A stretch of 64,000 bases of DNA from Perlucidibaca sp. (lineage in GTDB: Bacteria > Pseudomonadota > Gammaproteobacteria > Pseudomonadales > Moraxellaceae), in assembly GCA_023265995.1 (NCBI GenBank), contig JAHFSA010000003.1, forward strand, positions 124,001 to 188,000, in the 5' to 3' direction. Numbering within the stretch: position 1 is the stretch's first letter; each line of letters begins with the position of its first letter. Shown here piece by piece: positions 56,168-64,000 of the stretch. The notes beneath the pieces were generated by a model, which saw only the letters and a list, made by a program, of their open reading frames with translations, made no database searches and was not told where the DNA came from. A program made the position numbers and the translations under genes.

Positions 56168-57862
56168 TCAGCCGGCGAGGCGGCGGCTCTCTGTCTGGCG
56201 CTCGTGCAGACGGCCAACGGCGGACATGACCGCCTGCAGCGCCGCTGCCGTGGTGTCCTCGGCCAGCGCCACGGCCTCGCCGCTGTCATCGCCGGCACGG
56301 ACGCGGACACAGGCCATGGCGCGGGCGCCGGTGCCGTCGCCGAGCGAGAACTCGTCGAAGCCCTCGACCTCCAGCACCAGCCCGGTCTGCTGCTGCAGCG
56401 CCGCGATCACGGCGCCGACGGCACCGCTGCCTTCACCACGCAAGGCCAGCGCCGCGCCGCTGGCGCTGGTCATGGTGATGCCGGCGCGCACGATCTCGCC
56501 TGCGCGCGCCAGTTCATAGCCCTGCAGTTGCCAGCCCACCGGTGTCGCCACGTAGTGCTGCTGGAAGAGGGCGTGGATGCGCGCGGCATCGACCTCGCCG
56601 CCGTCCTGCTCGGCGGCTCGCTGCACCACGCGCGAGAAGCCGATCTGCAGCCAGCGCGGCAGGGTGATGCCGAACTGCTGTTCGAGCACATGCAGCACGC
56701 CGCCCTTGCCGGACTGCGAGTTGATGCGCACCACCTCTTCATAGCGGCGACCGAGATCGCGCGGATCTATGGGCAGATAGGCGACATCCCAGGGCTGCTC
56801 CGGCGACGGCTGCCCGGCCTGGTTGGCCAGGCACTTGCGGATGGCATCCTGGTGGCTGCCGGAGAAGGCGGTGAACACCAGCTCGCCGGCATAGGCGTGA
56901 CGCGGGTGTGTCCTGATTTCGGTGACCGCCTCGACGACCTCGATGATCTCGCGCATGTCGGAGAAGTCGAGGCGCGGATCGACGCCCTGGCTGTACAGGT
57001 TCATGGCCATGGTGACGAGGTCCATGTTGCCGGTGCGCTCGCCGTTGCCGAGCAGGGTGCCTTCGATGCGATCGGCGCCGGCCATGACGCCGAGTTCGGC
57101 GGCGGCGACACCGCAGCCACGGTCATTGTGCGTGTGCAGCGACACGGTGACGTGCTCGCGCTGCGCCATGTGCTCGATCATCCACTCCACGCTGTCGGCG
57201 AAGACATTGGGCGTGCTGACCTCGACCGTGGCCGGCAGGTTGATGATCACCGGTCGGCCGTGCTGCGGCTGCCAGACCTCGATGACGGCATTGACGACTT
57301 CGGCGGCGACCTCCAGCTCGGTGCCGGTGAAGCTCTCCGGCGAATACTGGAAGCTCCACTCGGTCTCGGGCTGACGCGCGGCATGTTCGGCGACGCAGCG
57401 CGCACCGTTGACGGCAATTGTCTTCACTCCCTCGACATCGGTGCGGAACACCTGCTCGCGCTGGGTCCGCGAGGTCGAGTTGTAGACATGCACGATGGCG
57501 CGCTTCACACCCCTGAGCGACTCGTAGGTGCGGGCGATGAGTTCCGGGCGGGCCTGGGTGAGGACCTGGATGGTGACATCGTCGGGAATCTGGTTTTGCT
57601 CGATGAGCTGGCGCACGAAGTCGAAATCGGGCTGCGATGCGGCCGGGAAGCCGACCTCGATCTCCTTGCAGCCTATCTTCACCAGCAGCTCGAACAGGCG
57701 CGTCTTCTGCGCCACCGACATGGGCTTGACCAGGGCCTGGTTGCCATCGCGCAGGTCAACGGCACACCAGCGCGGAGCCTGGGTGATGACCTGATCCGGC
57801 CAGCGTCGCTGCGGGCGCTGGATGGCTGGGGCTGGGCGGTACTTGCGGTGGTCGAAAGCCAT
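56168..57862 (-). CDS. leuA: 2-isopropylmalate synthase (type 2)
   Basis: First committed enzyme of leucine synthesis, joining acetyl-CoA to 2-oxoisovalerate. The 564 residues are typical of the longer form. CAVDLRDGNQALVKPM is the catalytic barrel start with metal-ligand Asp, HTHNDRGCGVAAAELGVMAGADRIEG carries two metal-binding His. The C-terminal 130 residues form the leucine-sensing regulatory domain. The ATG follows AAGGAGCACGAC. It is divergent from an Lrp-family regulator that may control it. Confidence 0.96.
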   Translation of the reverse strand: MAFDHRKYRPAPAIQRPQRRWPDQVITQAPRWCAVDLRDGNQALVKPMSVAQKTRLFELLVKIGCKEIEVGFPAASQPDFDFVRQLIEQNQIPDDVTIQVLTQARPELIARTYESLRGVKRAIVHVYNSTSRTQREQVFRTDVEGVKTIAVNGARCVAEHAARQPETEWSFQYSPESFTGTELEVAAEVVNAVIEVWQPQHGRPVIINLPATVEVSTPNVFADSVEWMIEHMAQREHVTVSLHTHNDRGCGVAAAELGVMAGADRIEGTLLGNGERTGNMDLVTMAMNLYSQGVDPRLDFSDMREIIEVVEAVTEIRTHPRHAYAGELVFTAFSGSHQDAIRKCLANQAGQPSPEQPWDVAYLPIDPRDLGRRYEEVVRINSQSGKGGVLHVLEQQFGITLPRWLQIGFSRVVQRAAEQDGGEVDAARIHALFQQHYVATPVGWQLQGYELARAGEIVRAGITMTSASGAALALRGEGSGAVGAVIAALQQQTGLVLEVEGFDEFSLGDGTGARAMACVRVRAGDDSGEAVALAEDTTAAALQAVMSAVGRLHERQTESRRLAG

Positions 57863-57882
57863 GTCGTGCTCCTTTATGCAAA

Positions 57883-57901
57883 ACGGGCCATGCAGGCCCG
57901 T
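57883..57901 (-). promoter_or_regulatory. Stem-loop in the leuA leader
   Basis: ACGGGCC and GGCCCGT around TGCAT, followed on the minus strand by TTTTGC and then the leuA ribosome site. It could attenuate transcription or mask initiation. No leucine-rich leader peptide was found, so classical leu attenuation is not supported. Confidence 0.35.
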
Positions 57902-58135
57902 CGGGGTTGCCCTTGCGGGCGTTTGCTCCGGCGTGGCGCGGATAGCGTCGGTGCCGTCGTCCGGGGTAGGGACGTTGCGGGCTGACGGCAGTGGCGGGCG
58001 GGTGGCCCTGGCTGCTCAGCTCACGAAACACAGTCTAGGCGGCAGGCTGCGCAATGGGCTTGCGAAGATCAGGTGTTTTTCGGATTTTTTGGTGATATGT
58101 TGCTCGTTAATTTGTTTTTACAGTGAGTTATTGCC

Positions 58136-58621
58136 ATGAAGTCGCAGGCCGTGCAGATGGATCGCTACGATCGCCACATTCTCGCCGCTTTGCAGCAGGA
58201 TGGCGGCCTCTCCAACCTGCAGCTGGCCGAGCGCGTCGGCCTGTCGCCCTCGCCATGTTCGCGCCGGGTGCAGAAGCTGGAGGAGGCCGGCATCATCCGT
58301 GGCCGCGCCACGCTGCTCGACAGCAAGGCCCTGGGTCTGGGCCTGACCGTGATGATCCAGATCAGCATGGATCGCCACACGCCCGAGCGCTTCGAGAACT
58401 TCGAGGCCACCGTGCGCAGCTTCGAGGAGGTGCAGCAGTGCTATCTCATCACCGGGCAGAGCGCCGACTACCTGCTCAAGGTCGTGGTGCCTGACATGGA
58501 CCGCTACCAGGCTTTCCTGCTCGACAAGATCACGCGCATCGAAGGCGTCAGCGGTGTACATTCGAGCTTCGTTATGCGCAAGGTGGTGGATTCGACGGCA
58601 CTGCCGCTGGGGTATCTCTGA
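58136..58621 (+). CDS. Lrp/AsnC-family transcriptional regulator
   Basis: A 161-residue regulator. The N-terminal winged HTH is DRYDRHILAALQQDGGLSNLQLAERVGLSPSPCSRRVQKLEEAGII. The C-terminal RAM domain (VMIQISMDRHTPERFENFEATVRSFEEVQQCYLITGQSADYLLKVVV) binds amino acids and mediates oligomerisation. Divergence from leuA suggests control of that promoter, as Lrp does for ilv/leu genes in enterics; this is inference. The stop overlaps the next ATG. Confidence 0.92.
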   Translation: MKSQAVQMDRYDRHILAALQQDGGLSNLQLAERVGLSPSPCSRRVQKLEEAGIIRGRATLLDSKALGLGLTVMIQISMDRHTPERFENFEATVRSFEEVQQCYLITGQSADYLLKVVVPDMDRYQAFLLDKITRIEGVSGVHSSFVMRKVVDSTALPLGYL

Positions 58622-59376
58622 TGGCCATCATCCTCGTGCCGCTGCCGGCCACCGACTTCGATCCCACCGAGGTCGCCGTGCCTTGGCGCATCCTCTCCGC
58701 CGCCGGTCACCAGCTGCGCTTCACCACGCCGGATGGCCGGCCCGTGAGCGCCGATCCGCGCATGGTCACCGGCGAGGGCCTGGGCCTGCTGGCGTCCGTG
58801 CTGCGCGCCGACGGCAACGGCCGTGCCGCTTATGCCGAACTCATCGCCAGCGAGGCGTTCCGACAACCGCTGGCCTGGGCGCAGATCGCTCCGGATGACT
58901 TCGATGCCATGCTGCTGCCGGGCGGTCATGCCCAGGGCATGCGTCCGTATCTGGAGTCGGCGCAGTTGCAGGCGCTGGTTGCCGACAGCTTCCGCCGCGA
59001 CAAGCCGGTGGCGGCCATCTGCCACGGCGTGCTGCTGGCGGCGCGCAGCACCGGCGCGGATGGCCGCTCCGTGCTGCACGGACGCAAGACCACGGCGCTG
59101 ACCGCGCAGATGGAGCTGAGCGCCTGGAACCTGACGCGGCTGTGGCTGGGCGATTACTACCGGACCTATCCGATCACCGTCGAGGATGAAGTGGGCGCGC
59201 TGCTGGCGCAGCCGTCGGATTTCCTGCGCGGGCCGACCAGCCTGCGCCGCGATGGTCCGACCACTTTGCAGCGGGGCTTTGTCGTGCGCGACGGCAACTA
59301 TCTGTCGGCGCGCTGGCCGGGCGATGCCCATCGCCTCGGTCACGAGCTGGCGGCGCTGCTGGCCGGGCCTCGCTGA
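58621..59376 (+). CDS. DJ-1/PfpI-family (type 1 glutamine amidotransferase-like) protein
   Basis: A 251-residue protein with a class I amidotransferase-like fold. DFDAMLLPGGHAQGMRPYLES and the nucleophile elbow VAAICHGVLLAARS with Cys near residue 139 are the family marks. Proteins of this size include chaperone/glyoxalase Hsp31-like and PfpI-like members. The ATG overlaps the regulator stop (TGATG), so both are on one transcript, with a flavodoxin-like gene downstream. Confidence 0.82.
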   Translation: MAIILVPLPATDFDPTEVAVPWRILSAAGHQLRFTTPDGRPVSADPRMVTGEGLGLLASVLRADGNGRAAYAELIASEAFRQPLAWAQIAPDDFDAMLLPGGHAQGMRPYLESAQLQALVADSFRRDKPVAAICHGVLLAARSTGADGRSVLHGRKTTALTAQMELSAWNLTRLWLGDYYRTYPITVEDEVGALLAQPSDFLRGPTSLRRDGPTTLQRGFVVRDGNYLSARWPGDAHRLGHELAALLAGPR

Positions 59377-59418
59377 GCGCACTGTGCAGGACAGGTCAGC
59401 CGGTATGGAGAGGGTGTG

Positions 59419-59886
59419 ATGACCGGGAAGCAGTTGCTGGTGGTCGCCCATGCGCCGTCGCCCAACACCCAGGCGCTGGTCGATGCCGTGTTGCGTGGCG
59501 CCGGCCATCCCGACATTGCCGGCGTCAGCGTGCGCCATGTGCCGCCGCTGCAGGCCACCGCCGAGGATGTGCTCGCCGCCGATGCCATCATTCTCGGCAC
59601 CACCGAGAACCTGGGCTACATGAGTGGTGCGCTCAAGGACTTCTTTGACCGGGTTTACTACCGCGTGCTAGAAGAAAGGCAGGGTCTGCCCTGTGCCCTC
59701 TATGTGCGTGCCGGGCATGACGGCACCGGAACCCGGCGCGCCGTGGAGACCATCGTCACCGGCCTGCGCTGGACCTGGGTGCAGGATCCGCTGGTGCTGC
59801 GCGGCGACTGGCAGGAGGCCTTCCTGGCCCAGGCCGAGGAGCTGGGCATGGCCATGGCGGCAGGTCTCGAGGCGGGCATCTTCTAG
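59419..59886 (+). CDS. Flavodoxin/NADPH-dependent FMN reductase family protein
   Basis: A 155-residue flavodoxin-fold protein. LLVVAHAPSPNTQALVDAVLRGA is the phosphate-binding loop for FMN, and IILGTTENLGYMSGALKDFFDRVYY contains the second FMN loop and the dimer helix typical of NAD(P)H:FMN reductases. The ATG at 59419 follows GGAGAGGG; a GTG one codon earlier is possible. It probably shares a transcript with the PfpI-like gene and may act in redox or stress protection. Confidence 0.8.
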   Translation: MTGKQLLVVAHAPSPNTQALVDAVLRGAGHPDIAGVSVRHVPPLQATAEDVLAADAIILGTTENLGYMSGALKDFFDRVYYRVLEERQGLPCALYVRAGHDGTGTRRAVETIVTGLRWTWVQDPLVLRGDWQEAFLAQAEELGMAMAAGLEAGIF

Positions 59887-59941
59887 CTTCCGGCTCCGGC
59901 ACGGCAGCTTTCCGCAGGCGCGCTGACAAGGAGCATCGACG

Positions 59942-61018
59942 ATGGCCTGGCAAGTGGCGATCAATGGTTACGGCCGCATAGGCCGCAATATTCTCCGCGC
60001 CTTCTACGAGTCCAACATTCCCCATGACGAGCTGCGCATTGTCGCCATCAACGATCTCGGCGATCTTGCCAGCCATGCTCACCTGACCCAGTACGACACC
60101 GCCCACGGCCGCTTCCAGGCTGCCGTCGAGCGGCTGTCCGAGCCACATGGCGATGGCGTCGCCGATTACCTGCTGATCAATGGCGACCACATCCGCGTGC
60201 TCGCCGAGCGTGACCCGGTGCGTCTGCCCTGGCGCGCACTCGGCGTGGATCTGGTGTTCGAGTGCACCGGGCATCATGCCGATGCCGACAAGGCCGGCGT
60301 GCATCTCGATGCCGGCGCGCATCGCGTGCTGATTTCGGCGCCGGCCGGCGAGGGCGTGAGGACGGTGGTCTACGGCGTCAATCACGACAGACTGCTGGCC
60401 AGCGATCGCATCGTCTCCAATGCCTCCTGCACGACCAACTGCCTGGCGCCGCTGGTGCAGCCGCTGCACGAGGCCTTCGGCGTCGAGCAGGGCCTGATGG
60501 TGACCATCCATTCCGTCACCAATGACCAGGTGCTGACCGATGTCTATCAGGGTGACCTGCGGCGGGCGAGGGCGGCCACGCATTCCATGATCCCCACCCG
60601 CACCGGCGCGGCCCAGGCCATAGGCCAGGTCATTCCGGAGCTGGCCGGTCGTCTCGACGGCTATGCCATGCGCGTGCCCACGCTCAATGTCTCGCTGGTC
60701 GATCTGACGCTGACCTTGTCGTCGGCCACCACCGTGGCGGAGGTCAACCAGGTTCTGCGCCAGGCCGCCCTGCGTTCCGCCGGCGGCATCATGAAGGTCT
60801 GCGATGTGCCGCTGGTCTCCATCGACTTCAATCACGACCCGGCCTCCTGCATCGTCGACACCACACTGACGAAAGTGATCGGCAACACCGTGAAAGTCTG
60901 TGCCTGGTACGACAATGAGTGGGGTTTTGCTCACCGAATGCTCGATGTCGCCAGAGCCTGGCGCAATAGCTGCGAATTTTCGCGGACAAGTGTTGACAGC
61001 CCATGGGGGCCTAAATAA
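59942..61018 (+). CDS. gapA: Glyceraldehyde-3-phosphate dehydrogenase
   Basis: NAD-dependent glycolytic/gluconeogenic enzyme, 358 residues. [17 protein letters not shown] binds [16 protein letters not shown] carries the catalytic Cys, [37 protein letters not shown] is the conserved block with the catalytic His, and [14 protein letters not shown] closes the core. HSVTNDQ and the Arg-rich loop are closer to GAPDH than to erythrose-4-phosphate dehydrogenase. The C-terminal 15 residues extend past the family end over the tRNA promoter. Confidence 0.9.
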   Translation: MAWQVAINGYGRIGRNILRAFYESNIPHDELRIVAINDLGDLASHAHLTQYDTAHGRFQAAVERLSEPHGDGVADYLLINGDHIRVLAERDPVRLPWRALGVDLVFECTGHHADADKAGVHLDAGAHRVLISAPAGEGVRTVVYGVNHDRLLASDRIVSNASCTTNCLAPLVQPLHEAFGVEQGLMVTIHSVTNDQVLTDVYQGDLRRARAATHSMIPTRTGAAQAIGQVIPELAGRLDGYAMRVPTLNVSLVDLTLTLSSATTVAEVNQVLRQAALRSAGGIMKVCDVPLVSIDFNHDPASCIVDTTLTKVIGNTVKVCAWYDNEWGFAHRMLDVARAWRNSCEFSRTSVDSPWGPK

Positions 61019-61021
61019 ACT
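60993..61021 (+). promoter_or_regulatory. Promoter of the tRNA-Ala/tRNA-Glu operon
   Basis: A perfect TTGACA (60993-60998), 17-base spacer and TAAACT (61016-61021). The -35 and spacer lie inside the 3' end of gapA, whose stop codon is part of the -10. Confidence 0.75.
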
Positions 61022-61064
61022 GCGCGCCTCGAACGACGACACACCCAGCGGCGTTCGGTACTGT

Positions 61065-61140
<76 letters not shown>

Positions 61141-61145
61141 CGTTT

Positions 61146-61220
61146 GGCCCCATCGTCTAGCGGTTAGGACATCGCCCTTTCACGGCGGTAACCCGGGTTC
61201 GATTCCCGGTGGGGTCACCA
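61146..61220 (+). tRNA. tRNA-Glu(TTC)
   Basis: A 75-base cloverleaf five bases after tRNA-Ala. GGCCCCA pairs with TGGGGTC, with one G-U pair. The anticodon loop CTTTCAC gives TTC, and ACCA ends the gene. Confidence 0.97.
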
Positions 61221-61224
61221 TACA

Positions 61225-61259
61225 GCAAAGGCCTGGTCAGAAATGACCGGGCCTTTTGC
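61225..61259 (+). terminator. Terminator of the tRNA operon
   Basis: GCAAAGGCCTGGTCA, a GAAA tetraloop and TGACCGGGCCTTTTGC with one bulge, followed by a short T run. Confidence 0.85.
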
Positions 61260-61346
61260 TTTTCTGCGCTTGGAGTAAGCTGGTAGCCAGCGACATTGCC
61301 TTTGCATCATCCGTTCATCAAACGATCGATCACGAGGAACCTGTCC

Positions 61347-61577
61347 ATGGATACTTCAAGCCACACCCTCGAAGCCCTTTTCGCCCAGCTCGGACTCGAC
61401 GACAGTCCCGAAGCCATCGCCGGCTTCGTGCGCCGCAACGCGCTGACCTCGGACGTGCTTCTGCATCGCGGCGAATTCTGGACTCCGGCACAGGCGCAAT
61501 TCATTCGTGATGCCATGCGTGAGGATTCGGACTGGGCCGAGGCGGTCGATCAGCTCAATACCATGATGCGTGTATGA
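61347..61577 (+). CDS. DUF2789 family protein
   Basis: A 76-residue protein of the DUF2789 family. MDTSSHTLEALFAQLGLDDSPEAIAGFV and FWTPAQAQFIRDAMREDSDWAEAVDQLN match the family start and end nearly word for word. The ATG at 61347 follows CGAGGAAC; an upstream in-frame start lacks this. The family is known from Pseudomonas and Acinetobacter-type genomes and has no established function. It is 36 bases before fumC. Confidence 0.88.
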   Translation: MDTSSHTLEALFAQLGLDDSPEAIAGFVRRNALTSDVLLHRGEFWTPAQAQFIRDAMREDSDWAEAVDQLNTMMRV

Positions 61578-61613
61578 GGCTTCGGGTCCCGTGCCCGGCC
61601 TGAGGAGCTTGTC

Positions 61614-63014
<1,401 letters not shown>

Positions 63015-63090
63015 TGTCCCTCCTTCACTTGCCGGGGCGGCGGGCGAGGGGTAGCGTGACTGACTCCCGCCCACTGTCCGAGCGTCAGTC

Positions 63091-63489
63091 ATGTATCAGG
63101 GTTCCTGTCTCTGCGGAGGCATACAGTACGAGTACCACGGCGAGTTCGACGAGATCGCCATCTGCCATTGCAGCCAGTGCCGCCGTGCCCAGGGCACGCC
63201 TTTCGTCACCAATGCGCCGATTGCCGCCGACCGTTTCGTCATCACGCAGGGCGAGCATCTGCTCAAGTCCTATTTCTCGCAGCCGCTGAAGCGTCGTGTT
63301 TTCTGCGCCGACTGCGGCAGCCCGATCTTCAGTCAGCGTACAGATCACCCCGAGGTGCTGCGTCTGCGTCTGGGCACGGTCAGCGGCGACATCCAGGGCC
63401 GGCCTGGCTATCACATCTACCATGACTCCCGTGCCAACTGGTTCACGCTCAACGACGATCTGCCGCGCCATGCCGCAGGCAAGACCTGA
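63091..63489 (+). CDS. GFA (glutathione-dependent formaldehyde-activating/CENP-V) family protein
   Basis: A 132-residue zinc protein with the Mss4-like fold. The cysteines are in GSCLCGGIQY, CHCSQCRRAQGTPF and FCADCGSPIF, which form the structural and catalytic zinc sites. Length is typical of the family. A link with formaldehyde is doubtful for most members, and no partner gene is adjacent. Confidence 0.88.
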   Translation: MYQGSCLCGGIQYEYHGEFDEIAICHCSQCRRAQGTPFVTNAPIAADRFVITQGEHLLKSYFSQPLKRRVFCADCGSPIFSQRTDHPEVLRLRLGTVSGDIQGRPGYHIYHDSRANWFTLNDDLPRHAAGKT

Positions 63490-63564
63490 GTGTCAGCTCT
63501 TGACCCCGGGCGGCAATCGCCTCAGCCTTTGTGACCTGAGGCCATGCAGATGAGGGCAGGACAG

Positions 63565-64000
63565 ATGACCGTGACGGCAGCGGGCAGGGGTGGCATGACG
63601 CGGGCGGGCATGCTGCTGGCGGGTTTGTGCCTGCTGGCGTCGTCTGCGCAGGCCGCGCTCTGGCCGGGCAGTCTGGCCCCGGACTTCACCCTGACCATGG
63701 CGCTGGCCGGCAAGACCTCGTCGTTCGCGCTCGACAAGGCCCTCAAGCGCGGTCCGGTCGTGCTCTACTTCTATCCGGCGGCGTTCACGCCAGGCTGCAG
63801 CATAGAGGCGCATGAGTTCGCCGAAGCCATTGACCAGTTCAAGGCCGTGGGCGCGACCGTGGTCGGCGCCTCGGGCGATGACCTGGCCACCATCCGGCGC
63901 TTCTCGCGGGCCGGCTGTCAGGGCCGTTTCGGGGTGCTGTCCGATGCCGGCCTCAAGGTGGCGGCGAGCTACGATGCGCTCAACCCCTTTGTCGATCACC
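63565..64000 (+). CDS. Exported peroxiredoxin (Bcp/AhpC-TSA family), 3'-partial
   Basis: The gene runs off the window end. Four in-frame ATGs (63544, 63550, 63565, 63595) are possible; those at 63565 and 63595 have purine-rich sites (AGGAC and AGGGG). The protein has a signal peptide, GMLLAGLCLLASSAQA, then LAPDFTLTMALAGK and YFYPAAFTPGCSIEAHEF, whose Cys is the peroxidatic residue. ASGDDLATIRRF and CQGRFGVLSDAG follow. It therefore reduces peroxides in the periplasm; a second cysteine (AGCQG) may resolve the sulfenic acid. Confidence 0.85.
   Translation, partial: MTVTAAGRGGMTRAGMLLAGLCLLASSAQAALWPGSLAPDFTLTMALAGKTSSFALDKALKRGPVVLYFYPAAFTPGCSIEAHEFAEAIDQFKAVGATVVGASGDDLATIRRFSRAGCQGRFGVLSDAGLKVAASYDALNPFVDH

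Noticed and set aside
57756-58031. Possible leucine leader peptide upstream of leuA
   Set aside because: The only frame there has no run of Leu codons and overlaps the leuA start, so classical attenuation is not supported.

Overview
The window is a high-GC chromosomal segment of a gammaproteobacterium. The best evidence is gene order: gltA divergent from sdhCDAB-sucAB-lpd-sucCD, dapA-bamC-purC followed by tRNA-Ser, gpsA next to sixA, and a DUF2789 gene beside fumC. This layout is typical of Pseudomonadales. The phasin, the DUF6091-type solute-binding protein and the high GC would suit a Moraxellaceae relative of the Perlucidibaca kind, but that placement is inference.

Layout. 1-1442: end of an ABC importer (FecCD permease plus ATPase) for cobalamin or haem. 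1498-5438: a divergent lipid module (MaoC hydratase, two-part FabG, thiolase) arranged like mycobacterial htdX-fabG4-fadA2. 5558-9035: FKBP lipoprotein, hydroxyacid dehydrogenase, bfd with a strong Fur-box candidate, bfr, and an epoxide-hydrolase-like enzyme. 9143-22235: the TCA-cycle supercluster. 22307-25537: an accessory stretch with a long perfect inverted repeat, a methyltransferase, and three lower-GC minus-strand genes (HEPN-like, nucleotidyl-cyclase-like, HNH) separated by attC-like sites. 25830-46597: mostly housekeeping and envelope genes (thioesterase, hydrolases, slyD, DUF4105, htpG, gpsA, sixA, phasin, tRNA-Gly, a miniature SRAP-like protein, dapA-bamC-purC, tRNA-Ser, a cation antiporter), ending with a phosphatase/phospholipase pair that has a PHO-box-like site.

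46848-49836: a YbaY-META secreted protein, then a transferred remnant. The remnant holds an orphan Rhs tip with a glycine-zipper C-terminus, a membrane protein placed like its immunity gene, and a frameshifted, truncated cytochrome c peroxidase ending exactly at a 40-bp palindrome. 49854-64000: SRPBCC proteins, modA, a glycine-zipper protein, gltX, an mqsRA toxin-antitoxin pair, leuA divergent from an Lrp regulator, a PfpI/flavodoxin pair, gapA, tRNA-Ala and tRNA-Glu, fumC and the start of a peroxiredoxin.

The two regions most likely to hold something new are the cassette-like trio (23379-25537) and the Rhs tip with its neighbour (47690-49205). The central metabolic genes look intact and ordinary. 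No CRISPR array, rRNA operon, intact transposase or integrase was seen.
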